Of a stretch of 64,000 nt of DNA, positions 21,120-32,401 are shown piece by piece (position 1 is the stretch's first letter; every line of letters begins with the position of its first letter). This stretch comes from Cylindrotheca closterium. Its lineage: Eukaryota > Bacillariophyta > Bacillariophyceae > Bacillariales > Bacillariaceae. The stretch is taken from the NCBI GenBank assembly GCA_933822405.4, contig CAKOGP040001914.1, positions 124,001 to 188,000 of the forward strand, given 5' to 3'. Made by a program: the position numbers and the translations under genes. The notes below the pieces were generated by a model. That model saw only the letters and a program-made list of their open reading frames with translations, did no database searches and was not told the origin of the DNA.

Positions 21120-22451
21120 TTACCAACCATATTTTCGTTTGGCATTGGCCCGTTGTACCTTTTGTTGGGGCAATGGATTTCGTGCTCGTTGGGCTTCCAA
21201 AGAAGCTGCACTTGACAAGAGGGCATTCATTTGATTCTTGCCCCGTTGCTTGCCCGTAATGTTGGCTGCCGTGACCATGCCACCAGCGCCTGTATTGTAC
21301 TGCGCTGTTGGCACAACACGTACACCATGGGATTGATAAGACTGCTGTTGGGCTTCTTGAGGTTGTTGATAGACGTGGGCTTGCCCTTCCAAATGTACGT
21401 CAGAGGTGACGCCCGCAAGATTTCCTTGTCGCAGCATGCGTTCCATTTCACGTTTTCTTGATTTCGACGCTCCTGGTCGGCCTTGCGAAGGTAGGGCAGG
21501 TGAAGGGGTTGCTACTGGATATGCGGCAGTGGGTGCATACTGCGCCATGCCGGAAGGAACAGGGTAAGAAGGTTGTGGCTGTTGCTGCTGATATCGAGCA
21601 GCAGAAACTGTTGGGGCCGCCATTCTGGCTCTGCGGCTAGATGAGGAAACTGATGACATTCCGGGCCTCGGAACGGAACTTGAGGATCGAACTGCAGCGT
21701 GCAACGATGAAGAAGGCTTTCTCGGGGCAGCTGAAGCAGCATTTCTGGGAGCATTCTCGTTGTCTTCAGCCGTGTCATCTTTGTCATCGTGCACAGTTTC
21801 GACGGCTACTGATGAGCTTTGACCGTGAATATCGCGGGCAGTACTAGGGCCACTCTTCTTCTTTCGAATCGTCTCCACCGTTGTTGAGAGAAATGCAGCT
21901 CCGAGGGGTGCTGGTGATGGTTTTGCATTATCCGTAGTCGACGAGGACGCGTTTGCGGAACCAATCGTCGTCGTTGTGTTTGAAATGTCTCCTGGATCTT
22001 GAAGGAAAGACTTGCCACTGCCTCCGCCAATTCCAGCAGCTGCTTTCGACTTTGGTAAGGCCTGCAAAAGATTAGTCAAATCAGACTTATCCCCTGGATT
22101 CTGAGAAGCATTGTTGTTTCCTGAAGGCTTTATCCGTTTTCTTGATGTCACAGTTCGCTTTCCTCCTTCCTCATCACTTTCTTCATCGTCACTATCCTTT
22201 TGCAGATTTCCGTTGCTTAACTGATTCCAAATGTTTTCAGGTAGAACAGCTTGTAGCTTGAGCAATCTTTTGCCTTTGCGACTGGAAGAGGATGTTGACT
22301 TTGAGCCCTCTGAAGTCTTTTTGACACTATTAGGATTCACTTTGAGTGTAGGCTGTGTTGCATTTGGTTTCGGCTGACTGCTCAACGGAGGATTGGTGTT
22401 ATCACTGTCACTGTTCGAGTCATCGGAATTATACCCTCCTAAAAGATCCAT
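21120..22451 (-). CDS. PRCC-like disordered nuclear protein
   Basis: A 443-residue, low-complexity protein in one exon. It starts with MDLLGGYNSDDSNSDSD, as PRCC-type proteins start with a short hydrophobic stretch and an acidic Ser tract. Basic clusters (RKGKRLLKL, SRKRIK) could be nuclear signals. A Pro/Gln/Tyr-rich middle follows. The C-terminus carries GKQRGKNQMNALLSSA and ends in AKRKYGW, which matches the Gln/Asn-rich helix and terminal Lys-Tyr-Gly-aromatic of PRCC proteins (splicing-associated in animals). The match rests on the two ends only; the middle is unalignable. It is convergent with the aminotransferase, leaving about 240 bp between their ends. Confidence 0.6.
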   Translation of the reverse strand: MDLLGGYNSDDSNSDSDNTNPPLSSQPKPNATQPTLKVNPNSVKKTSEGSKSTSSSSRKGKRLLKLQAVLPENIWNQLSNGNLQKDSDDEESDEEGGKRTVTSRKRIKPSGNNNASQNPGDKSDLTNLLQALPKSKAAAGIGGGSGKSFLQDPGDISNTTTTIGSANASSSTTDNAKPSPAPLGAAFLSTTVETIRKKKSGPSTARDIHGQSSSVAVETVHDDKDDTAEDNENAPRNAASAAPRKPSSSLHAAVRSSSSVPRPGMSSVSSSSRRARMAAPTVSAARYQQQQPQPSYPVPSGMAQYAPTAAYPVATPSPALPSQGRPGASKSRKREMERMLRQGNLAGVTSDVHLEGQAHVYQQPQEAQQQSYQSHGVRVVPTAQYNTGAGGMVTAANITGKQRGKNQMNALLSSAASLEAQRARNPLPQQKVQRANAKRKYGW

Positions 22452-22965
22452 TATTTGCTAAATAATGTGGTATTTCGGCGTGTTGATGATACTGGTACTG
22501 GTACTATGGTACTCGTATGAGATGATGAATCATTTGGATTCCAATCGATTGAATTCAGAATATGGCGTTGAATGAATATTGAATGACGTTGACGGACAGG
22601 CGGGCGATTTGGTCCAATACTGATACCGGTGTATATTCATACATTATGTTTGGGTCTCATCGACCATACCGGTATGTACGTGAACGAGGCCAACTAAATT
22701 GATGCAACAAGCTCCTTCGGAATCAGTATCAAGGCAGAGCTACATCATCATCAATTGGCTCCACTCGCAAATCGTCCAAACCGCTGGTCGCGGCTACCAT
22801 TTCAAAATGGGAAATGGCAAGAAGTCAAAATCCCATGAAATCCCACTCAAATCCCGCTCAAATCCCACTCAAATCTCACAAGCAAAAGAAGCAGTTTTAC
22901 TCTGACATGAATGATATCCATGCCATAGTTTCCGTGTTCACTATATTTTCTGCAGAACGAGGTCA
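22452..22965. other. Intergenic; duplicated gene start and short repeat
   Basis: 22682-22740 resembles 22954-23020, the true start of the next gene (both read GAACGAGG.. then ATG[A/C]..CAAGC[C/T]CCTTC.GAATCA). 22835-22880 holds an imperfect AAATCCC[A/G]CTC repeat. No other gene seen. Confidence 0.6.
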
Positions 22966-25900
22966 ATGGCAATGATGAAACAAGCCCCTTCAGAATCATC
23001 AGCGTCATCAAGGAGACAGACAATAAGGAGATTTGACATCAAAACAACATCTCGTGGATTGTTTGGCAGAGAAAATGAGGTCTTGACCTTGCGTTCGTGC
23101 TATGAACGCATGATGAGCGCTCACAATGACCAGTCGGATGGTGTCACCTTGGATTATTATGCAAAACTCGCAGCTGACAGTTTTGTCACTTCTACCGTTC
23201 CTAAGGAATTGGTCTATATCATAGGCACGTCTGGCGTTGGGAAATCTAGCCTTGCGTTCAGCATCAAAGGCGATGTTGAAGCGTCTGAAAATGGTCTTTT
23301 TGTGGAAGGCAAGTTCGATCTACTGCAAAGCAACGAGCCATACACTGGGATCGCCAAGGCTTTTGGAATGATATGCCTCGAGCTGCTGTCTTCTTCCAAA
23401 GAATCGGTTATCTCGGTAGGCAAAATGCTTGCTACTGAGCTACAAGATGAAGTTCAGACGCTTCTTCCATTGATCCCAGAACTGAAGGCGATTGTTGACG
23501 AACACACTTCAAAAGCGGCATCGCGATCTAAAGTAAGCATTCAGATGGGAAACATTACCGAGCATTGCCAAGAACGCTGGAAGCATGCGTTCAGACTTTT
23601 AAGCCGGGCGCTGAATGCAGCCTTCTCTCCGATTGTACTCATGCTGGATGATCTCCAATGGGCGGACGAGTCATCCTTGGAAGTGATCGACTACCTTGTA
23701 TCAGATTTGCAGAACCCAAATCGACTGATGATCTTGGGCTGCTACAGGTCGGAAGAGGTCTTCGATCGACGCATCTTGTTGGATAGCATCAGCAAGCTCA
23801 AGGAAAAGCAAACTAAATACGCCTTCAAGGTGACTGAGATGAAGCTGAATCCCTGTGAACTCGATCATGTGAACAAGCTAATCATGGCATTGATGACAAT
23901 CGAAGACGAAAAGCAAACGCAAGATCTCGCAAAGATAGTGTACAAACGAACCCTAGGCAATCCATTCTTTGTCTTGCAATTCATGTCACTATTGGAGAGT
24001 GAAGCTTTGCTCAGATACGACGAATCTGGGACAAAATGGTCGTGGGATGTCAACGAAATCAAGCAACGAACCAATTTCATTTCGGATGTGGTGGAACTAC
24101 TTCAAGGCCGAATGAAGAAATTGACAAAAGACATTCAGTTGTTATTGCAATATGCCGCTTGTCTAGGAACATCCTTTAAATTGTCTACTATTGACATCAT
24201 TTGGAAGGAGCACGGCACTAACAGGTCGGATCTTTCGACCCTGATAGAAGTGATGCAGTACGAGCAGCTCATTGAAGACCATGGCGAGCAGGGTCATAAG
24301 TGGATTCACGACAAAGTTCAAGAGGCTGCCATCTCGCTTTCGGATAAAGTGAATGAATCGTTCAAGTTTCAGATCGGCAGGACATTAGTGTCAGCGCTGG
24401 ACGAGGATCAGCTGGAGGAAGAACTCTTTGACGTGGTCGATCTCCTCAATCAAGGCAACGTGGCAACCCGCCCCGAACTGGCAGCTTTGAACCTGCGAGC
24501 CGCCGAAAAGGCAAGGAGTATTTCAGCATTCAGAAGTGCTGTACAGTACACAGAGCATGGCATCTCAATGCTGCCTCGTGATTGTTGGACATCTCATCGG
24601 GAAATGACCTTGAATCTGTTTACGCTAGGCGCCGAAATGGAGCTTGCCTTGGGGAATAGTACAACTGCGGAGCGATACTGCGACGCCGTTTTCCAACGAA
24701 ATGACTGCTCAGTCATGGAGAAATTTCCAGCTCGACTTGCTTTAATCAAGAAATTGTCAGGAGGCGATGCTGATATGAAACGCAAAGGTATGTACATGTG
24801 TTTGGAGGCGTTGGAAGAGCTTGGGCATCCCTTGGTATGGAGAAAGGGGACGGTCCCGCTTCAAGCGGTCACTTCGTTGGTTCGTACCGTCAAGGCGACG
24901 AAGAAATGGCTGGCGAAAAAGGACAAAGATTCATTGCCCGCAGAAATGACGGATCCAAGACATCTCGCGATTATGCAGCTTCTCGTACGAATTGGTTACA
25001 TTGCGTATCACATTGAACAAATCTTCTTTCTTGTGATTGCGAACTGTCAACTTGTGAAGATGACCATTTCCCATGGGGAATGCGACTGCTCGGCACTTGG
25101 ATTGAACAGTATCGGAGGTTTGGCATCGATTATATTGAAACATGATTTCAGTTTTGCTGTGACATGTGCTGAGACAGCTCTTATGATGCAGGAAAACTCA
25201 GATTCTCAATATGAAGGACAGACAATGTGGACTTGTTATCTGTTCTGTCTTTGTTGGACCAAAAACTTGTCTGACTCGGTAATAGCATTGCAACGGGGCT
25301 ATAAGGTATCTATGCGGCACGGTGATATCGAGACAGCAATGTGGATACTAGCATGCTACCAAGTAAGTTTGTTTTCTTCTCCATTTTGTCAATTCAGTGT
25401 CGCCGATTGTTCTTCCACTGACAATTCATCACTTCGTCGTCAGGTTTGTATTCCATACATAATGGGACAGCCATTAGGTAAACTCGTGCAGCAATGCCCA
25501 CAACTGGTTGTCCACATCGAAGAATATCAAAAGGAGCAAGCTGTCTTTGTCAAGATGTTCCATCAAGGCTTTGTGAACTTACAATCTGAGTCAATTGAAG
25601 GAACGGAAGTGAAGGGATCAGTATTCAATAGCGAAAAGGACCAAGTGAATACGCCGTTGCTTCTCGGAATCAAACATTTTTTGGAAGGTGATATGATCTT
25701 CTATTCCAGTATGGAGATGGCTGCAGAGAGAGCTGTGCGAGATGGCAACAAGTTTCAAAAGATCCTTCCAGGCGTCTTTATGGGCACGCATGAAATGTTT
25801 CATCGAGGCGTCGCTTTGTATGCAATGGCTCGGAAACGCAAAAGTCGGAGGTACAAATCAAGGGCCATCACGATTCGCAAGAGTGTCAAGCAGTGGATCA

Positions 25901-26208
25901 AAGACGGAATTCCCTACATTGCGCATTATGATTTGTTGTTGGATGCCGAGCACGCGGCGTTGAGTCGAAAGAAGTATAATGAGGCAGACCAATTGTATGA
26001 GAAAGCGATCGAGTCTGCCGTTCAGATAGGTCACGTACAGCATAGCGCTTTGTGCAGCGAGCGGTATGCGGATTTCTTGTTGCACTGTGGCTCTTCAAAT
26101 AGCACGAATAAGGGTGCCATGCATCAGCTGTCGGAATCGATTCGCTATTATGAGGAGTGGGGTGCGATGGGCAAAGCTTCTGAGCTGAGGCTGCTGATAA
26201 AATCTTGA
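22966..26208 (+). CDS. AAA/STAND-type signalling ATPase, copy 1
   Basis: A large nucleotide-switch ATPase of the ORC1-like AAA_16 type (1053 residues). The exons I prefer are 22966-25362 and 25444-26208; the 81-bp intron is in frame and stop-free, but the paralog supports removing it. Walker A is GTSGVGKS (residues 87-94) and Walker B is IVLMLDDLQWAD (about 223-234), preceded by an LFGRENEVL box. After a winged-helix-like region (LLQYAACLGTSFKL, WIHDKVQEAA) comes a long helical repeat region ending in YYEEWGAMGKASEL. This layout is the middle part of large sensor-kinase proteins that join PknB, AAA_16, GAF and histidine kinase; here neither a kinase nor a GAF domain is present. It probably acts as a scaffold or regulator. 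No membrane segment is seen. Confidence 0.8.
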   Translation: MAMMKQAPSESSASSRRQTIRRFDIKTTSRGLFGRENEVLTLRSCYERMMSAHNDQSDGVTLDYYAKLAADSFVTSTVPKELVYIIGTSGVGKSSLAFSIKGDVEASENGLFVEGKFDLLQSNEPYTGIAKAFGMICLELLSSSKESVISVGKMLATELQDEVQTLLPLIPELKAIVDEHTSKAASRSKVSIQMGNITEHCQERWKHAFRLLSRALNAAFSPIVLMLDDLQWADESSLEVIDYLVSDLQNPNRLMILGCYRSEEVFDRRILLDSISKLKEKQTKYAFKVTEMKLNPCELDHVNKLIMALMTIEDEKQTQDLAKIVYKRTLGNPFFVLQFMSLLESEALLRYDESGTKWSWDVNEIKQRTNFISDVVELLQGRMKKLTKDIQLLLQYAACLGTSFKLSTIDIIWKEHGTNRSDLSTLIEVMQYEQLIEDHGEQGHKWIHDKVQEAAISLSDKVNESFKFQIGRTLVSALDEDQLEEELFDVVDLLNQGNVATRPELAALNLRAAEKARSISAFRSAVQYTEHGISMLPRDCWTSHREMTLNLFTLGAEMELALGNSTTAERYCDAVFQRNDCSVMEKFPARLALIKKLSGGDADMKRKGMYMCLEALEELGHPLVWRKGTVPLQAVTSLVRTVKATKKWLAKKDKDSLPAEMTDPRHLAIMQLLVRIGYIAYHIEQIFFLVIANCQLVKMTISHGECDCSALGLNSIGGLASIILKHDFSFAVTCAETALMMQENSDSQYEGQTMWTCYLFCLCWTKNLSDSVIALQRGYKVSMRHGDIETAMWILACYQVSLFSSPFCQFSVADCSSTDNSSLRRQVCIPYIMGQPLGKLVQQCPQLVVHIEEYQKEQAVFVKMFHQGFVNLQSESIEGTEVKGSVFNSEKDQVNTPLLLGIKHFLEGDMIFYSSMEMAAERAVRDGNKFQKILPGVFMGTHEMFHRGVALYAMARKRKSRRYKSRAITIRKSVKQWIKDGIPYIAHYDLLLDAEHAALSRKKYNEADQLYEKAIESAVQIGHVQHSALCSERYADFLLHCGSSNSTNKGAMHQLSESIRYYEEWGAMGKASELRLLIKS

Positions 26209-26498
26209 GCAATACCCAATTCTTATACTAAATGACAATACGTAGAATTAAAGTGGCATGTGGTGTCCGCAGCTCGGAGTACAGTATTGTTGCACGTATG
26301 GTGAACGACGGATTGGGATATTTTTTTAAAAATGAGTCAGTCACTGTGCGAGTCCATTTAGTCATTCTGTATGGTATTTGGTGACATCATCAAATAAAAT
26401 AATCAAGCGCAAATTATTTTGTCGCGGCGAATACGAATACGATAGAAATACTGCAAAAAATACCATAGCTACCAACAAGATAAAAAAGTTGAGGAGGC

Positions 26499-29400
26499 AT
26501 GTATGAAAAAGAAGCAGAAAACATCGAAATCCCTCAACATCACAATAATGGAAATGTATTGGTAAAGGAGGCTGCAATGGATGAGGATGCGGAATTTTGC
26601 GAAGAGCAGGGGGATCATCACGCAGGCGAGCATATCAACAACAGCCCGCAACATCACAATGTTAGCAAGGCTGGGAACATTGAAGGTGAATCAGATCATG
26701 AAAGAGAGCATATCGCCAGCCTTCCGCAACATCAAACTATGGAAATTGGGAAACTCAATACAGCATCGTTGGGATTATTTGGCCGAGATGAAGAACTTTC
26801 AGTATTGAGGTTCTCATTTGCACGAATGATGGAGACGAAACACGGAAGCATCATTGATTCCAAGCTTGCATCAAAAAGTTTCACCACATCGGGTAGCCAC
26901 AAGGAACTTTTCTTCATCCAAGGTATTTCCGGAGTTGGGAAATCGAGTTTAGCAAAGAGCATCCATAAGGCCGTTGATGAACTCGAGAATGGACTTTATG
27001 TTGAAGGAAAATTTGATCTAATGATCAGCAACGAGCCATATTCTGGAGTGGCAAAGGCTTTTGGTTCCATTTGCCAGCAGCTGCTGTCTTCGAAAAAGGA
27101 AGCCATGGCTGCTGTCGGCCGAATGATTGCGAATGAATTACACCATGAAATGGAAATCCTTCTTCCGCTGATTCCAGAACTAAAGACAATTGTAGACAGA
27201 TACTCGAGTCTCACTCGACAGCCGACACCTTCCTCCAACCACGTAAGCATAGAAGATGGACAAGAGCGGTGGAAGTATGCTTTCAGGTTGCTAAGTAGAG
27301 TTTTGAACGCTGCTTACTCTCCAATGGTGCTGGTATTAGATGACTTGCATTGGGCCGACGCGTCATCCTTGCAAGTGATTGATTATTTGGTATCTGACTT
27401 GCAGAACACAAATCAGTTGATGATTATTGGATGCTATCGATCGGACAAGGTTTTTGGAGCAGGTGCGCTTTTGAACGCAATTGCTTGTCTGGAGGAAAAG
27501 CAAGATAAATATTCGTTTCATATTACGGAGATTGAGCTTCAAAGCTGTCGCGAAGATACCGTAAATGAGATGTTAATGGCTATGATGTCTGTTGAGGACG
27601 AAAAGGAGACAGAAGAACTTGCAAGCATCTGCTATAGATATACGTCTGGTAACCCATTCTTTGTGTTGCAGTTCATGCTAATGCTGGAGAATGAATCACT
27701 GCTTACCTACGACAATGAATTGCAGAAATGGATGTGGTGTAGTTACCGAATTCAACGACAGATAAGGTATACATCCGGAGTTGTCGACTTGTTGCAAGAC
27801 CGAATGAAGAAAATGCCCGAAGATGTGCAGCTTTTGCTCCAATATGCCGCTTGCCTTGGAACATCCTTCACGCTGCCTACCATTGATATCATATGGAAGG
27901 ATCATCAGATTGAGTACGGCACTGAGACTACTGACACGGCCTTGATGCTAAAAATTATGCAGGATGAAGCCTTAATTGAAGAATGTGGCAAAAACACTTT
28001 CAGATGGGTTCACGATCGAATTCAAGAGGCTGCAATGTCTCTGACAGGGAATGTAGCTGCATCTGCTTCGTTCAAGTGCAAAGTAGGCAAGGCACTTTTA
28101 TCAGCATTGGATGAAGAGCAACTGGAAGACGATCTGTTTGACGTCGTAGATCTCATCAATCGAGGGAACGTGGCGACTCGACCGGAACTAGCTGCTCTGA
28201 ACCTTCGTGCCGCAGTGAAGGCCAGGAGCTTGTCAGCCTTGGAATCAGCCTCAAAGTACGTGGAATTCGGTGCCGCCATGCTCCCGAGAGACCACTGGAC
28301 TTTTCATAGAAAGTTGACATTGGACTTATACACCTTGGGAGCCGAGACAGAGATTGCGCTGGGAAATAATCGAGCTGCTGCAGCATATTGCAATGCTGTC
28401 TTTCAACGAGACGATTGCTCGGCGATGGAGAAGATGCCGTTTCGGATGGCAGTCATAAGAAAAATATCCGGCGGAGATGGAGAATTGAAGAAGAAAGCTC
28501 TGAAGATGTGCTTAGATACGTTACGTGAACTTGGTTACAAGTTTAGTTGGGGCAGAGTCTTGCTACCCTTACAGGCAATGCTAACTCTTAATAGCACGTT
28601 GAAAGCTATGAAAAAACGAATGGGGACAAAGACCCTGGATGCATCATTAGGGGAGATGACTGATCCAAGACAGTTGGCCATTGTCCAGCTTCTTGAACGG
28701 ATAGGTTATTTGTCATACACCCTTGAGCTCATCTTCACCTCGGCTCTGAGCTTCTGCCATATTGTAGACATGGTAAGTCTTCGACACTGGGCTGTATCTC
28801 GTTGTGGTTGTCTGCCTCAATCATTCAATCTGATTTTGTTGCCTCGAACTTCAGACTCTGAAGCACGGAAAGAACTTCTTGTCACCGTTTGGAGTTGCCA
28901 ATCTCGGAATTCTTTCGGGGATTATCATGAAGGAAAAATTTGTAACCGTTGTTGCGTGTTCTGAGGAAGCACTCTCTATTCTAAAGAGCGTTCCACCTCT
29001 CAAAGAAGGCCAAACCATTTTGTCTACTTACGGATTTTGTCTTTGCTGGAAGAAGGACCTGTCAGTTTGTATCAAGGCGTTGGAACTTGGCTACCAGTCA
29101 TCAATGCGGGCTGGTGATGTGGAGCCGGCGATGTGGCTGCTCGGCATGTACCAGGTACGAGAATTTCGCAGGTGTACCTTAGATAATGCCGACACAAAGG
29201 TACCTCACAAACTCTTAGATATGGATCCCATTTGTATTAGGCGCGCCTTTGTCAAGACTGTTGCAGATTTTGCCTCGTCTTGTCTCGTACATGGAAGAAC
29301 ACTACCAGTATGAAGCCTCACTGATAATGAAGATGCTGTGGCAAGGTTTACTTAATTTGACAACTGGCACGGGAAGGAGCACGCACCTCGAAGGATCCAT

Positions 29401-30080
29401 TTACAGCGCAAGAGAGCCCTTGCGAAGTTCAGGAAGTGTCCAAGGCATGGCTCATCTTATAGTGGGCGAATTGTATTTTTCGTCCAGCTACGAATTAGCT
29501 GCAGAGAGGTCTATTAAGTTTGGTGATACGTTTGAAAAGCGTTGTCCAGCATATTTTCTGGGAATGCAAGAAACATTTCATAGGTAAGAAGATCTTTCAT
29601 AGTTTCTCTTGAGAGTAGAACAAACTCAACAGCATGCACGTTGGTAGGGGAGTGGCACTTTATGTAATGGCTCGAAAGACAAAAAAGCGGAAGTACCAGG
29701 CAAGGGCATCCAGGGTCCGTAAAATCATAAAGCAATGGGTCAAAGATGGGAACCCAAACATTGAGCACTATGATCTCCTGCTAGATGCCGAGCACGCAGC
29801 CTTGAAAGTGACAGGTTACGATTCGGAACATGATGGAAAAGGTCCAAAAGGCTACGATGCTATCGATAAACTTTATCAAAAGGCGATAGAGTCAGCGAAC
29901 AGATTGGGCCACCTACAGCACAGCGCCGTATGCAATGAACGGTATGGGGACTTCCTGTTGCAAATTGGCTGGGACAAGTCGGGATGGGCACGCCATTTAT
30001 CGAAGGCCGCTGGATTGTATGAAGAATGGGGAGCTGTCGGCAAGGTGAAAGAACTGAAGCTGAAGCTGCAGTCGATATGA
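26499..30080 (+). CDS. AAA/STAND-type signalling ATPase, copy 2
   Basis: Tandem paralog of copy 1 (1123 residues). Exons are 26499-28772, 28855-29154, 29219-29583 and 29648-30080; each junction was fixed by alignment to copy 1 (for example IWIPFVLGAPLSRL after the second intron). Walker A is GISGVGKS (from residue 142) and Walker B is MVLVLDDLHWAD. The N-terminal ~85 residues are unlike copy 1 and contain three PQHHN-like repeats. Of its three introns only the second exists in copy 1; the first (82 bp) and third (64 bp) are absent there. The C-terminal helical region ends in LYEEWGAVGKVKEL. Same inferred role as copy 1; 290 bp separate the two genes. Confidence 0.8.
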
Positions 30081-30294
30081 AACTCGATATGAAACTCGAT
30101 ATGAAATCCAATATTTGTAAATTTGTGTGCTCAAAATATGAGCACTTTCATGGTAATAAAGGAAGTGGACTACACCCGAGCCCCTACGATTCAAATATCC
30201 TGAAGTCTTCTGATAAACGAGAGTGGGGCAGTCTTTTTACATTCATGGGTAGCAGCTTCATTGCCAAATCGGCTTCACCACAATGCTATCTGGT

Positions 30295-32149
30295 CTAAGA
30301 TTCTTCTGTTGCGAGATCTTGCCACAGCGGATCATTCCGTAGTGATTTTGCTATCCGAACAGCACCATGTCGGGCTCCCATCAAGTTCAATGCATCTGGA
30401 CCAAGAGTAAGCCCTGCCAATGGGCCCATTATCCAAAGATTCGACGAAGCCTCAACTTCATCATCTTCTGTTTCGTTCTGCTCGATAGCTGAGCTTCTTC
30501 CGTCGCTATTGCATTCATTGTCCTTGGTTTGTTCCAATTTCCAGCTCAAATCACTATTCAAGATTGGCATACCAGCTGGTGTCGTTGCGAATGGAAGCTG
30601 ATCGCATAGATCTTTCAAAACTGGAGTATTGTTCACGGAATGAGTAAACCCAGTGGCCAACCAAATTTGATCAAACTCGACTGGATCGGAACCCTAAAGA
30701 ATTATAAGCATTCAATAAGAAATTGATCCAGATGAAAAGCCTTTCTGTATTATTCAAACTTACATCATCAAACCACACCAAACAGCGATGCGCCCGCCGT
30801 CCATCTTCGTCGACATCATCTGCTTCAATCACCACAACATCAGCAATTTCCAATTCTTCTTGAATCGTCACATGCCTATTCTTTTGTAATGCCGCAAACA
30901 TTTCAGCATTCATACTGCCTCCCTTGCGAGCCTCTCGCAAGGCCTTGGCCCGCTCCACCATGCATTCCTCTGAATGAAACTTATCCAATAGTTTCCCCCG
31001 TGCTGGTCCCATCCAAACGTCTTCTACATCGAATTGACGGACCAATGTCGGACTTCTCTGGGCAAGAGTTACGGAGTGCCCTTGGCGGGCTCCCACAATG
31101 CAGAGATGGGCGCTGGTGATACCACCACCCACCACAAGTATGTCCAACGGTTTTGTCGCTTTCAATCCGTTTGGCAGGTATTGCGGCTGCTGCTTGGAAG
31201 CTTGAATAAAGGGTACGATATCACGTGCATGAAGAATGCATCCTGCAGCATCGACCCGTTTCAACCAAGGCATGGATAGATTCTTGGGCGGTGATGGACC
31301 CATGGCAGAGACAAGTCGTGGTGTCTCCACCAACATGCGAGTTCCTCCCTTCAATGCAATAGAAAGGATGTACAACGGTGATCCGGTAGTTGGACATTTC
31401 TTGGCTTGTATTGATTTAACTCTACCGGGAAGCACCAACTCATCAACCCCATAGGCTTCAATCAACTTTCGATGCATGTCTCGAAACAGTTTGGTGGATG
31501 GCGCGTTGAATGGCCCGTGAAAGTCCCATCGACCGTACTTCCTTGGAATGTGTGGCAACATGATCAATTCTTCCTTTCTACCTTGGGCTTCCGCATACAG
31601 CTCTAACGTGCGATGGTCATAAGGATCTGCATGGGCGGCAATGGGTGATCGAAGCTGACTGATTTCCATAATTTCAAAGTTCTTTTGCCAGTGTCCCATC
31701 CATCCATGCAGACTGCAAGGTTCATCAGCCGAAGCATCCACGACCAGGAAATTCTCCTTGACAAAACTTGCTGGTATGGACGGACTTTGATCACCATCTT
31801 TACTCTTCTTCCGTTTCGTCTTTTGTTTCAGCATGTGAGCCGATCCTTTTTGAAACTCCTTAATGTGTCGTCTTACGTGTGCCATCGGTCGCATCTTGCT
31901 CAAGAAATCCATCTTCTCGTGACGTGATTTCTCATCTTCAAGGTCAGGATCAGGTTCGATCAATCGCAGCATCAAGGTGAGGGCATGTGGACCTGCACCA
32001 ATCATGACGAGTTCTTTCTGAATAATCACAGGTGGTGAATCATCGGAAGTCGTTATTTGGTCTTTGCATTCTGATTGTGCTTCCTCGTTTATGGACTGGT
32101 GTAATGGAGCTGATGCTTCAACATTGGATTGTTCAGCAACACCGTGCAT
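30295..32149 (-). CDS. FAD/NAD(P)-binding oxidoreductase (monooxygenase-like)
   Basis: A flavoprotein of 594 residues in exons 32149-30764 and 30693-30295 (70-bp intron). The first nucleotide fold is ELVMIGAGPHALTLML (GxGxxA-type), the second is LDILVVGGGITSAHL, and an ATG-type motif (IWLATGFTHS) follows in exon 2. The SLHGWMGHWQKNF and SPIAAHADPYD segments lie where FMO/N-hydroxylase-like enzymes contact substrate. I chose the start at 32149 (MHGVAEQ) because the longer form from 32338 would run to within 63 bp of the divergent gene's start; the longer form is possible. The substrate is unknown: it could be an amine N-hydroxylase or another FAD-dependent monooxygenase. No targeting signal is clear. 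Confidence 0.75.
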
Positions 32150-32401
32150 TTTCGGGTTGCGCTGATTTGGATGATTCTTGGAGGTGTCCCATGGTGAAAA
32201 TATAGATCGTTTCGAAATGATGATGATGTGAAGGGTTTTGGCTGGATGGAATCTGGAATCACAGACTACGAAATTAGGTGTATGCAGTGACGTACGCACA
32301 TACGGAACTTTTCCTGAAGTTGTTGGTGTCATCGACATACCGGTACCTAATCTTTCAGTTCTTTACTACCTTATCCAAGCAACAACCCGACAAACCCAAC
32401 C

